DNA of 64,000 nt, from positions 1 through 64,000 of the forward strand of contig CAVQIP010000068.1 of assembly GCA_963712565.1 (NCBI GenBank). Direction: 5' to 3'. The DNA comes from VAZQ01 sp963712565 (GTDB taxonomy: Bacteria > Pseudomonadota > Alphaproteobacteria > Rhizobiales > Xanthobacteraceae). The translations under genes were made by a program, and so were the position numbers. Below the pieces are notes generated by a model, which ran no database searches, was not told the origin of the DNA, and worked only from the letters and a program-made list of their open reading frames with translations. The stretch's first letter is position 1. The number at the start of each line of letters is the position of its first letter. Below are positions 10,362 through 22,225 of the stretch, one piece after another.

Positions 10362-13300
10362 CCCGTCTCCTTTTGGTCAGTGGCCCCGCCAACGCCTCGA
10401 GGAACTGGAGGCCCTTGAAGTCCCGCGCGTCATCGGTTGGCGACGAGCCGCCTGCAGGATCGAGATCTGCACGGTGGTGGTCGGCGCCTTCGTCAGACGG
10501 ATGGTGTAGCTGTCGAGGTAACCGTCCTCGCCGCCCGACGCACCCTCGCGTACGCGCGAGAAGCCGGCACTCTCGATGACGATCGCCATCTCCTCTTCGT
10601 TGTCGCCGATGTTGGCCGAGAGACCCTCGATCGGGAGCCCGACCCAGGCCGCGTCGCTGCCCGCCTCGATGCTGTGCAGGATGACGCCGCTGTGGCCCCT
10701 GAAGTCGTTGCTGACGACCGACACCGGCGCGCCGGACGGATTGCCGCCGACGAAGAACGTATCGCTGCCAAGCCCGCCGTCGATTTCGGTTACGACCTCC
10801 GTACCCGTCGACATGCACGAAGAAGCGGTCATTGCCCTCGGCACCGTCGGCGATCAGTTTCTCGATGTTGACGTAACTGACATTCAGGCCGCCGCCGAAG
10901 ACGCCGCCGTCCGTGACGACGAAGTCGTCCGCGAACTCGGTGCCGATGATGCGCACGGTGTCGAAGCCGTCGCCACCGTCGATCCCGACCGGGGCGTTGA
11001 GCACGTAGAGGATGGTGTCGGCGCCGCCGTCGCCCTTCATGTCGGTGCGCGCGCGTTCGCTGTCGGACGAACCCTTGAGCGCGAACGCACGCACGGTGAA
11101 GAAGTCGTCACCGTCGCCGCCGTTGAGATTCAGCACGGCAATGTTGTGGAATACGGTGAATTGGTCGTTGCCGTCCTCGCCGTTGATGGTCGTCGCCTGG
11201 CTCACGCCGTTGGACAGCCAGCCGCGCGTGATCTCGAGCGTGGTGAACACGTCTTCGGCCTTGATGCCGGTGATGAGCGGCTCGTTGTCGAATTGGCGCA
11301 CGCGCTCCGAGCGGAACACCTGGCCGACCTGGACTTTGTCCTCGCCGAGGCCCAGGTTGACGGTGGTCGCCGCCAATACATCGTCGAGCACGACGTAATC
11401 GTTGCCGTCGAGCGTGTTGACGGTGATGTCTTCGATGTCGCGGTAGTTGAACCGCTCGACATCACTGCCGCCGTTGTTCAGCAGCGCCACGAAGCCGGTA
11501 TCGGTGTTCGTGCCGAGCACATCGAATTCGGAACGGTAGGCGGCGGTAATCAGATCCTCAATGTCTTTCTTCAACTGATGATCGGGATCAAGAGGATCAG
11601 CAGGATCGGCAAAGGTCTCCCACGCTTGGTTGACTTTATTGATCAAATTCCCGGGCAGCGTGGCATCACCGTAGGCCAGTTTGATCGCCTGGACGATCTC
11701 TTCCAGCTTGCCGGGGAATAGTCCGGTGGTGGTGTCATCGAGGATAGCCGTCACGCGATCTTTGATCTGATCGGGCAGTCCGGCATTGCCGGGGATCGGC
11801 TTAACCTCGGCATCGATCGCAGCCAATACGGCAACGCGCACTGCGTCCGTATAAGCTTTGACGATCTGCTTATACAGCTCCGCGAGCGGAACGGCCTCGC
11901 CGTCAATATTGACCACGTTCTCAACCGCGTGCGGGCCATAGGCATCCTCCAGGGCCTGCAGGACGGAACGCAGCTTGTCCGGCTCCTGGGAGGCGAAAAT
12001 CCTGTCGGTCAGGCCATCAACCGTTTTGCCCTTGACGACGCCACCCACGAGCTTTTCGACCAGCGGGAAATAGTAGTCCGCCATCGCGCGCAACAACACG
12101 GTATCGGCCTGCGACGTTCCGATCAGGACGACGTGGTCCGGCGGTCTCGCTTCACCGTTTGGCCCGATGTTTTCGCCGGTGTCGTACATGATCGTGAGCT
12201 CGGTCACGAGCCCGCCGCGCGCCGTGATGCGGTACGTGTCTTCACCCTGCTGGCCGTCGAGATCGTCAGAGCCGTAGCCGGCGATCAGCAGATCGTCACC
12301 GTCGCCGCCTCTGGCGAAGTCGTTGCCGGCGCCGCCCTCGAGATAATCGCCGCCCTCATCGCCATAGAGCTTGTCACGATCGGTCTCGCCGAAGATCGTG
12401 TCGTCATTCTTCATCGCCGTACATCACGTCGGCGCCGACACCACCCCACATGGTGTCATTGCCGTCGTCGCCGTGCATGTCGTCATTGCCGCCACCGCCC
12501 AGCAGCTTGTCGTCGCCGCCGTCGCCGAAGATCTTGTCGGCGCCCTCGACGCCGCCACCTGCACCACCGGCACCAGCTCGCCCTGGTCGTTCAGACGGAA
12601 CGCGCCGAAGTCACCGAAGATCGTGTCGTCGTCGCCGTCGCCGTGAAGCGTCGTCGATGCCGGAGTCGCCGAAGATGGTGTCTTGGCCGGTGCCGGACCG
12701 TACGTTGTCACCGTGCGATGATGTCGTCGCCCTTGCCGCCGTAGAGCAGGTCGTCGCCGTCGCCGCCTTCGAGGGTGTCGCCGGCGCCTTGCCCCTTGTC
12801 GGTCTCGGTGACAACCGGCGGGCTGTTGTAGGTGAACAAGCCGCCGTCGCCGATGACGATGTCGTTGTTTCGCCGCCCTCGAGGGTGTCGGCACCGCCAG
12901 AGCCGACGATCACGTCGTCGTCGTCGCCGCCGTCGATGGTGTCCGCGCCGTCGTTGAGCGAAACGAGCGCGCGCACGAAGCCGTGACGGCTCGTCAGCGT
13001 GAAACCGTCGCTCACTTCGCCCTTGTCGCCGAGCAGGATGTCGTCGCCCTTGCCGCCGTTGATGACATCGTCGCCCTCGTCGCCAAAGATGAGGTCGGCA
13101 CTGTCGCTGCCGGTGAGCGTGTCGTTGCCGAGCCCGCCGTGGATGATGCCGCCACCACCACCGCCGGTGATGATCGTATCGTCTCCCGCGCCGGCGTCGA
13201 TGTCGAACGTGATCCCCGGATCGACGTTGACGAACTCGACCACGTCGTCGCCCTCGCCCGCGGATACGATGATCTTGCCGGTGACGTTGTAGGTCTGCGG
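10362..13300 (-). other. Giant protein part 5: RTX arrays around a long helical insert
   Basis: Dense RTX repeats (IIHGGLGNDTLTGSDSADLI, GDEGDDVINGGKGDDILLGD, LEGGAGNDFARGGDGDDLLI) flank a region of about 250 residues around 11,550-12,150 that is predicted helical, without RTX motifs (DKLRSVLQALEDAYGP, AVRVAVLAAIDAEV, GKLEEIVQAIKLAYGD). Further RTX-like strands such as GEDGNDQFTVFHN follow. Frame changes fall near 12,414, 10,844 and 10,361. Confidence 0.6.
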
Positions 13301-16300
13301 TACGTTCGCGTCATCGTCGAGGTTGTCGGACGACACCTTGACCTTGCCGGGCCCGGCGCCCTCGATCTTGATGTGCTCGCCGAAGTCGGAGAGGTCGCCG
13401 AGCTCCCGCTGACCGGCGAACTCTCCGATGTTGATGATCAGGTCGCCATTGTCGAGCTCGCTCGCCAGCACGGGCGGCCGGAAGAAGTTGACGTCGAAGT
13501 CGAGCAGCGTCACCGGCGGCGTGATGTTGAACTGCTTGTCGAGCTCGAAGAACCCGAAGTCGATCTTCAGGAACGCGAACAGCTCTGCCGTGAGCTCGCC
13601 GGTCACGTCGAAGATGGCAAGCGGCGCCAGCAGCTTCCGGAGATCATCGGCGCCTTCAACTGGTTGAGGAAGTTCGTCGCCAGCTCGTCGAGCCGCACGC
13701 GGCCGTCGCCGTCGTTGTCGAACAGGTTGAAGTCGACGTCGATGAAGATGCCGCCGCCGACGCCGCCGCGCGCGATGCCGAGGTTGAGCTCGGCCGCCGC
13801 CCACAGGCCGGCGTCGAAGATCAGCTCCGGCGGATCCTGGCCGTCGCTCGGATCGCTGGGCGTCGGATCGTCGTCAACGTAGAGGCCATCGAGCAGCAGG
13901 AGCGGGTTGCGGAACCCGCTGTCGGCGAAGTCGCGTAGGCCGCGGGTGTCGTAGCCGAAGGCAAAGTCGATGTTGAGCGCAGCTTCCAGATTGATCGACA
14001 CGCCGAGCGGCCCGAAGATCGAGAAGAACGCCGAGAACTCGCCGTCGAGCTCAGCGGCGCCATGTCGTAGGACAGGAGCGTGACGTCGTCGCCCATCAGC
14101 AGCCCGAACATGCTGGTTGGATCTTCCAAGATATCGAACTTGAACGGCTTGGCGTTGCCGCCGACACCGTTCGTCTCGGCAAGGTTGGTCAGGACGTCGC
14201 CAGCAACGCCGGCGATTTCGCCGAACACCGGGGAAACATTGCCAAGCAGATCCGCGATGGCGCCGCCCGGCTTGAACAGGCCGCTGACCTTTGGATGTCA
14301 AAGCTTCCCGAGCCGAGGTCGAAGTTGGGCCCCAAGATGCTCAGCATCAGGTCTCGCTCGGCCGCGTCGTAGATCGTGAAGTCCCCAATCGGGATGAGCA
14401 GGCCGGGGCCGGACAGGTCGATCGAGTTCACCAATGTGATGACATCGGCGATGGTCTCAATGGCCGTGATCAAGGCCGGATTGACCACACCGGTCATCTT
14501 GGCAATGTCGAGCAGCGTGATATCGAGGCCGAGGTCTGACAGAATCGGCAGCGGCGTCGTGACGATATCGATGATCGGCTGCACCGGCTCTGTAATATCC
14601 TGAATCTCCTCCAGGATTGGCTTCACCACGTTGCTGATATAGGTGCCCAGATCGAGTCCGACGTTGCGGAACTCGACGATCTTGAGCCCGTCCTGGATGG
14701 AGCTGCCGAAATTGAAATCATCGGGCGGATTGAACAAGCTGACGGGTTGGATGCCAGCGGCGATCGGATCGCTGTCGATCGCCCAGTCGAGGAAGAAATC
14801 AGCCTGAATTTCCGGGAAGCTGCCTTTGTCGCCGGTGAGGCCAAGCGTCATGCCGAGCTCGACCGAGGCGTCCGCCCCAACCTCCACATCGAAGCCTAGA
14901 TTGCCAAGCTCCGAGAGGCCAAGCCGTTCATCGGTGGCGTTCTTCTTATTGCCGAGGTCGACGGCGATCGTCGCCGACAGATGCGTGTTGCCGTCATTGG
15001 GATCGCCGTCAACGTCCTTGTTCTGCGCCGTGAACTCAAGGAAGCCCAGCGATCCGGTGAGGGCGGCATCGGCAGTGACGTTGAACTTGAGCAGGAGTTC
15101 GTCATCGTCATTGATGAAGAAGAAGAAGCCGTCCTTGCCGGAGAGCCCGAAACCGAGGTCGAGCTCCCAGGAGAGGTCGAGCTTGATGTCGCCTTCGGTC
15201 TTCAACCCGAGCCCGGGCATGCCGATGTCAAAGCCGATGTCGGCGCCGGTGTCGGCCAAAACGTCGCCGATCTTCATCATCCACCAGATCTCGGCGTCCG
15301 AGACCTGCGTCACCTGGTCGAGATTATTGTACGAGAGGATGTCGTCCTTGGTGCCCTGTTTGAATTCGCCGCCTTCTTTTTCGGCCTCACCAAGAATCTG
15401 GTAAGTGCTCGGGTCGTCGGGCGAGTTGACGAGCGCGGTTGTCCAAGCGCGATCGAGAGTCAAAGTCGTCCCGGTGTTGGAGACGATGGTTCGCACTTGG
15501 CCCGCACCGGGGCCGGACGTGATCCTGACCGTCTTCCCGCTGAAATTGTCCGTGCCAAATGAGCCGCCCAAAGTACTCTGGCCAGCCGGCACAGGCGCTG
15601 CGACAGTGCCGGTTGCCAGCACGTTGGTCGCAATCAGCAGGTCGAGACCCTGCGGGCCCAGCAGCTTGAACAGGATGTCCTTGATGCCGTCCTGGTTCGG
15701 CACCGCAAGCTTCTCGACCTCGCTTCGGAAGTCCGCGATGAAGCCCGCGCGGAAGTCGCCCACGACATCGGCCGCGCCTTTGAGCTTGTCGCCGACGAGC
15801 GGCAAGCTGAAGCCAAGCACGTCGCCATCCATGACGTCCTGAACGCCGCCCAGGACGGTATCGACACCGTCGACCACGATTAGGATCTGATCGAGCAGAC
15901 TGAGGTTCGCGAAGCCGTCCTCGAGCCCCTGCTTCACCTCGGAGAGATCGAGCTTGATGCCCTTGTCGAAGATAACGAACTTGCTGGTCGCGTCGGGCAC
16001 GACCCCATTCTGCCAGCCCGGGGCGACCGTCACGCTGAGCTCGGTCGCGCTCGCGGTCACGATCGATGCAATCGCGCGGGTCTGCCCCTCTCCGGTCCCG
16101 GAGACGATGTGTATGATGTCGCCCGCGGCAATGCCGGCAAAATTGCCTGACGCCGTCAGCGTCGTCGCGGTCCCGCCATTATTTGCGGTGCCCTCCGCCT
16201 TCACGGCGCTCTGGTCGAGCAGCACTTGCGGCTTGGCACCGTTGGGGGTGACCAGGCTCGCGAGATTGCCGGTCAAGGTGATCGAACCGATACCGTTCGA

Positions 16301-16726
16301 CTCGGTCGGGAAGAACACCGGCAGGTCGACATAGACCGGCGCCGAATAAGTGACCCCGATGGCGTCAACGATGGCCCCGAGATTTTTCGAAGCGCCCGTG
16401 GCGATGAGCTGAACTCGACCGTTCGTGAACACAGTGCTGGCCGGATCGAACGAGGCCCTAACCGTGCCTTCAATGCTCGCCTGGCCACCGATGACCGAAA
16501 GGCTCAAGGGACCGAGTGCGGCCTTGAAAGCCATGTCGCTGCCGGCAAGCTTGAGTGCGCCGCTGAGCTCGCTGCTGTTGTACAAGTAGACCTTGGTCGG
16601 ATCATTGAGGGCGATGCCGACGTCGAGCCCGAAGCTCGCGCTGCCCGAGGCGGCGAGCGTCGCTGCGCCGCCGAAGTCGACAAGGTCGCCGAGCTCGGGC
16701 GGCAGTTGGATTTCGGGAATTTGCAC
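13301..16726 (-). other. Giant protein part 4: beta-rich repeats with EF-hand-like loop
   Basis: Contains LRLDG-like beta strands, an EF-hand-like loop (DNDGDGRVRLDEL, about 13,680-13,720), and repeated amphipathic beta segments (SWELDLGFGLSGKDGFFFFI, GDIKLDLS). A TVRITSGPGAGQVRTIVSNT unit at about 15,475-15,540 is a copy of the unit at about 9,620-9,680. The same plan (calcium loop, beta-rich body) also occurs around 23,830 (DSSGDGKITASEL), so this is an internal duplication of large domains. Confidence 0.55.
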
Positions 16727-19547
16727 ATTGAGCGAGGTGCTGAACGCTGCCTGCAGATTGAAGTCCAGCCGCAGCAGATCGTCGGTGGGATCGTCGTTAC
16801 CGAGGGTGTCGATCGAGAACCGGAGCAGGTCCTTGGCGATGTCGCTGATGCGATCTTGGAAAAGTCCAGGGCGGGGGGCTCTGTTGGAATGTTGCGATCG
16901 AGCTCGATTCGCGTTTTGCCGCTTAAAATTGGACGGTTTTGACCGCAGCGACGAATTCGCTCGTGTCGTTGATCGGCACCGTGACGATAGCGTCTTTCAG
17001 GATCTTGCTCGGTTTGATCGCCATCGACTTCGATGTGCGTCGCATCGAACTTCGTTGCCCCGGTCACATGATCGTCGGCTCGACCGCGACACCGAATGCC
17101 TCACTGATCGTCTTGTCCAGGAACTGCAGCGAACTCGCCGGATTGGCGCGCGCCGCCTCGAGGCTGTCGGCGAACTTCTCGGCGAAGTCGAGAAGGTCGT
17201 TGACGCTGACATCGACGAGCGGGATCGGCGCGTCCAGGATCTCCTGACCGGTACTGAACTCGTTCAGCAGGTCGCGCAACGCCAGAAGCGCATCGAGAAA
17301 CGACCCGATCTTGAAGTCCACATCGAATTCGAGCAGCGGCCGAGATCATGCGCCACGTCGAAATCGGGCAACACTTTGTCGTCCGCGGCCGTCGCGGCGG
17401 CCGCCAGCGCCGCAAAGGTACCCGCGCTGGTGGACAGCCCGTTGGGCGTGCCGATCTTGATCTTGTCAAGATCAGTCTGGGCAGTCGGCAGGTCAGCGCG
17501 GTGGTAACCTTCTTGCCGTTTGTATCGAGCGACGTTTGCACGCCCTTGATCACGGTCACGGTGGTCTTGTCCGTCCCGTCGTCATATTTGACCTCTTTGA
17601 CGAACGTACGGAAGTTCTTGTCCGTGTCGCCGCCGACCGCGTCGATGGTCACGCGCGCGCCCTGGGTGAACTTGTCGGTGAAATCGCCGTCCAAAGTAAA
17701 CTTGTTGGTCTGACCGCGACCGCCGTCGGGTTGGCGCCGGTCAGGTTGACGTCATCGGCCCAATGCTGGAACAGATCGCCGAGGTTGGTCGCGAGGTGGA
17801 CCGAGCCATGGCCATTGTTGGGCAGCGTGATAAAGCGGCTCAATCCGCCGCCAAGCTGGACGGTGACATCGAAATCGAGGACGCCGAGGCCGGTGAGGCT
17901 CGGACGGTCGAACAAGGCCACGCGGTCGGAGAAGGCAACTGCCTTGTCCGAGTTGTTGACCAGCTGCAGGCCATCGCCGGAAAGGGAAGTATCAACCTCG
18001 ATGAGGCCCTCGAGCTCTGTGCCAGCCACCGCCGCATCGATGGCGGCCTGAACGTCGGCACGAAGGTCCTCAATCGTGCTGTTGTCGTCGGTGTCGGCCG
18101 CGTCCACCTTCACCACGAAGTCGGTGCCGGGGTGCAGCAGGCTGCGGCCAATGTTCAACGTGAACGTTGCGTCACCCGCGAGCTGGAAGTCCGTAAGGTT
18201 CGTGATGTCGGCGCCCATGAGCACGCCACCACCGGCATCAATCGTCGCCTCGTTCAGGAATCCGAGCCGGCGCACACCCTTGTCGTGGATGGCGTCCGTG
18301 AACGCGCGCCCGAATTCTCGCAGCGAGATGCGGTCGTCAGCGCCGGAAGTGCCTTCCGCCGCGGGATCCTTCAGCCCGATGGTGAAAAGCGCATCGAGGC
18401 TTCCGTCTGCTTTGAGGTTTACGCCGACAATGCCGACATTGGCGGTGAAATTAGCCCCCGCCGCAGGCGTCTCGATCTTGGCGCTCGCCTGCAACTGGAC
18501 ATTTTCCATGAAGAAACGGTCGAGCAGCCGCAGGCCGCCGAACAGGCTGCTGCCGACGATCTTGCCGTCGCGATCGCTCTTGTTGGTGGCGTCGACGCCG
18601 ACGATATGCAGGTCGGTCGCTGCCGCCGAGCCGTTCACCGGGACCACCATGAACGTTGCAGGACCCGGGTTGTCTTTGTCGAAAGTTTTGTCGATGAGCG
18701 TCAGGCCACCCTCGTCGTTGATCTCGACGCTGACGTTGTCATCGGTCTGGTCTTCGATTGCATCGATGAGATCCTGCACGTCCTTAACGACTGTCGGATC
18801 GAGCGTGATGCGGAAAACTCCGGTGGCGAGTCCGGTATCGTCGGTGACCGTGATCACGAAATCGGTGTTGTCGGCCAGTAGGTGATCGGCGTCGTCGCCG
18901 CTGCCTTTTTTCGTGAGGCCCAATGCCTCGGCCGCTTCGGCGTCCGCCGAAAGTTGGAAATCGGTGATCTGCGGACCGACGAAGCCGTCTGCTCCCGCCT
19001 CGATGGCGGAGAAGACCAGCTTGTTGCCAATCAATTCCGCCTTGATGCGTCCAGCGAAATTGGTCGCGGTATAATCTTGCGGCAGCCCAAGCTCGTTGGT
19101 CGGCTCTGCCTGCACGCGGAACTTGTCGACGCGGGTGGTGACCGAGTTCACCGTTTTGCTCACGCCCTCGAGCTTGATACGGGCATCGCCGAGCGCGGAT
19201 GTCTGGCCCGACGACTTGGCGACCACCAGCTGGTCGGCTTGCGTGGCCCAGCCAAACGCCGTCCGAATCGCTTTGTTGAGATCGCTTACCAGATTATCGA
19301 GCGTCGTATTGTCGGTTGTGTCACTAGCCAGCAACCTGACCGTTATGGGGTCCGACGTCGCCGTGACCGCCGCCGTGTCGTCGCTGAGCGTGTGCGTTAT
19401 CGTCAGATCGAACTCGACGTCGCTGCTGTAGACGAAACTGGACAGCACGTCGGTTTTGATGACCGCCTTCGACAGCGCCTTGTTGAGGTCGTCGACCAGG
19501 CTGACGATGGTGGTGTTGCTGGCGGTGTCGTCGGCGTAGAGCGTCAC
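16727..19547 (-). other. Giant protein part 3: repeated T.DN.TI..LV.DLNKAI units
   Basis: Several copies of a unit in which a beta-strand pair is followed by an amphipathic helix: SNTTIVSLVDDLNKALSKAV, DNTTLDNLVSDLNKAIRTAF, DNSTIEDLRADVQAAIDAAV, and in the neighbouring fragment TTPVSKLVDDINRAISRAG. Such repeats are known from other very long LEPR-XLL and RTX proteins. Function is unknown. Frames change near 17,065, 17,320 and 17,690. Confidence 0.5.
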
Positions 19548-22225
19548 CGTCTCGTCGTGAAATTGGTGCCGTCCGTCGAGGTGCTGAACGTCAGCGTGGC
19601 GTCATGCTCGAGCCGCCCGACCACCGGCACAAGGTCCTTGGTCGCCGACACGTGAGACCGCACGATCACGGCCTCGTTCGGCAGTCCGAGCTCGAAGATC
19701 GGGGTATCGTTGGCAACTTTTGCCTTGTACTCGACCTTGGTAATCAGGTTGTTGTTGATCTTGATGACCAACGCATTGCCGGAAGTCGTGACGGTGAGGT
19801 CGCCCGGATCAAGATTTGGCGCCGCCGTGAGGGCGGCATCGATCGCATTACCTACCTTCGTGGCAAGTTGACTGATCGACGTGGTGTTGGTCGTAACGCC
19901 GACGGTCACACTGACGGGGATTGGCGTCGCGACTCCCGTCTTGGTGATTAGGAACGAGAACTTTGCGTCGCCCGACGTCAGGTCGAACCTTGCGGGCTCG
20001 GGTCGATCCGTATCGACTTCAGCACCGACCAGAGCGCCGGTTGCATCCTTGGACGTGGGCAGCCCAAGAACTTTGACCGCCGGATCATCCGACGCTGCCG
20101 ACACCGAAAGACTGATCGCCGTATCAAGCGCCTCGATGCTGATGCGGAAGCCGCCGGTGGCGAGCCGGTCGACGTCGAGGACGGCGTGGACCTTGTCGGC
20201 AATTCCTGCGCGGCTGATTGCGCGGTTGATGTCATCAACCAGCTTCGACACCGGTGTGGTGGGCGCCCCGACGCGTATCAGGTCGTAGTAGGCCTCGGGG
20301 CCGACCTTGCCGGGATCCGGAGCGGGAACGAGCGCTGCGCTTGGGTTGTCCTTGGTGCTGTTGGAGTTATCCGCCCACGCCATATGAATGATGCCGTCGT
20401 GGAAAGACAATCCAGTGTAATCACCATAATTTGCGCCGTCGGTGCTCGTGAGGAAGGCAGACGAGAGACCGTCGCTGACCTGGATGTTATCCGCCCAGGT
20501 CAATCCGCCGGACCTACTGTAGCTGGCAAAATACTCCACCTCGTCATTGGCGATGCTGTCGAGCTGCTTGTTCTTGCTCAGCGCGCCGGTGCCGTCGTCG
20601 TTTCTGGCGTCGTACCATGACACAGCGACATCTCCAGTCGTGTCATCGACATCGATCCAGGAGAAGAATTGGCTGGCTGTGCCGGTGTCATCATTGATCT
20701 TGACCAGCACGACACCCTGGTTGCCGGCAAACGCGGTTGAGCCGCTGAAGGGAGTCTTAGCATTGGCTGCGCCCAAAAGCGCATCCCAGGTTTGACCGTC
20801 GTTGTCGGAGGCAATGACGAACACATCGGTATTGTTATGGTCGACTATCTCGGCGGCGCTGGGGCCGGCGTCGGCGCTGCCATCCAGATCGCCTTGATCC
20901 ACGAAGGAGACGTAGATGCGACCGTGATGGGCGCTGCTATTGTCCACGGCAACCGAGAGGCCCATCAATATGCCACGGCTCGGTTGAGCGGGAAGCTCAT
21001 ACTCGTGGTCGGCACCGTCGAGACCGAAGCCATCACCTAACGGATTAAACGGATCGTTGAAGTAGTTCACGTTGCCGGCGTAGGCAACGCGATCGACGGT
21101 CAAGGTGACGCGGCGGTTCTTCTGCTCGACGACATTGTCGCCAGTTAGAACTGTTGCCCAATGCGCTGCACTCTTGGTCTCGCCATACGCGACCTTCAGG
21201 AGCTGAGTGGCTATTTGGGCATCTGAAACGCCCAGGGCGACCATTTTCGACTTCACATAGTCGAACACCGAAATCGCGCGATTATTCGAAAGCGTCTGGT
21301 TCTTCTGGATATCATCCGGAACGTCGGTGGCATTCTCAAAATCGTCGCTGTCGGTATAACCAGAGATGGTGGCGCGCAGATGCGAGTCGCCCGCCAGCAG
21401 GGCTGCGAAATTGTCGAGCTTCTGCCTGTCGGCGGCGCTGATTCCCGGTTCATTTGCGCTGGAATCTGCTAGCACCTTGGACTTGCCTGTCGCGAAATCG
21501 ACGAATACGTCGTTCACGCCGCGTAATCGAAGCTCGGAGTTCGCTGGTTTGTTCGGGTCAAACACCAGCTCATCGAACATGACCCGTCCGATTCCCTGGG
21601 TCGAGGCGTCCTCCCAGACAACATAGATTTCACCGTTAGGACCGATCACGGGGATGGAATCGATGCTGGAACCGGTCGCGGTAGGAACGTTGGCCGTTCC
21701 CCCGTCCAATGCCCCGTGTCCAGGGAAGTTAACGTTGTTGTTCTTGGTACCAGTGACGCCGCCGATGATCGTTGGATTCGACCAGGTCAGCGCATTGTTC
21801 GAGGTCGACACGTAAATGGCGTTGTCCCGGTTCCACGCCACCACGTACAGATCATTTCCGTTAGAGTCCTTCCCGACCGCGAGATATTCCTTGTCGTCGT
21901 CATCGGCGACGAAATCTCCATCCAGATCGAGCCTCTCGGCATCGGTTATTATGCCGTCGTCGTTCCGGTCGAGTGGAACATCGGAGCTGCGGCCGATGTT
22001 GACCGCGGTGCCAGCACTCAGCGATTTTGCGCCCGTAACCGGGTCCGTAAGCACCGAATAGACAGCGGCAGCGACGACCGTCGAATCGTTGCCGGAGCTG
22101 TCCGAAGCATCCTGACGAGATGCATATAGACCAGCTTGGTGCCATCTTCGTTGAATGCCAGGGTGGGATCGCCGCGGCTGCGGCCCAAGGTGTCGCTGGG
22201 CACCGGGACCAAGAGCTGTTGCCAA
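19544..22225 (-). other. Giant protein part 2b: BNR/sialidase-like propeller with embedded OmpA-like domain
   Basis: An 893-residue fragment. BNR-like strands include AIYVSTSNNALTWSNPTIIG and FVIASDNDGQTWDALLGA (the S-x-D-x-G-x-T-W aspartate box). At about 21,080-21,570 an OmpA-like peptidoglycan-binding domain is inserted: DVFVDFATGKSKVL, ATISGYTDSDDFEN, LSNNRAISVFDYVKSKM. The conserved TD and NNR diaminopimelate-contact residues are present. An OmpA-like domain inside an RTX giant could tether it to the cell wall. Confidence 0.6.
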
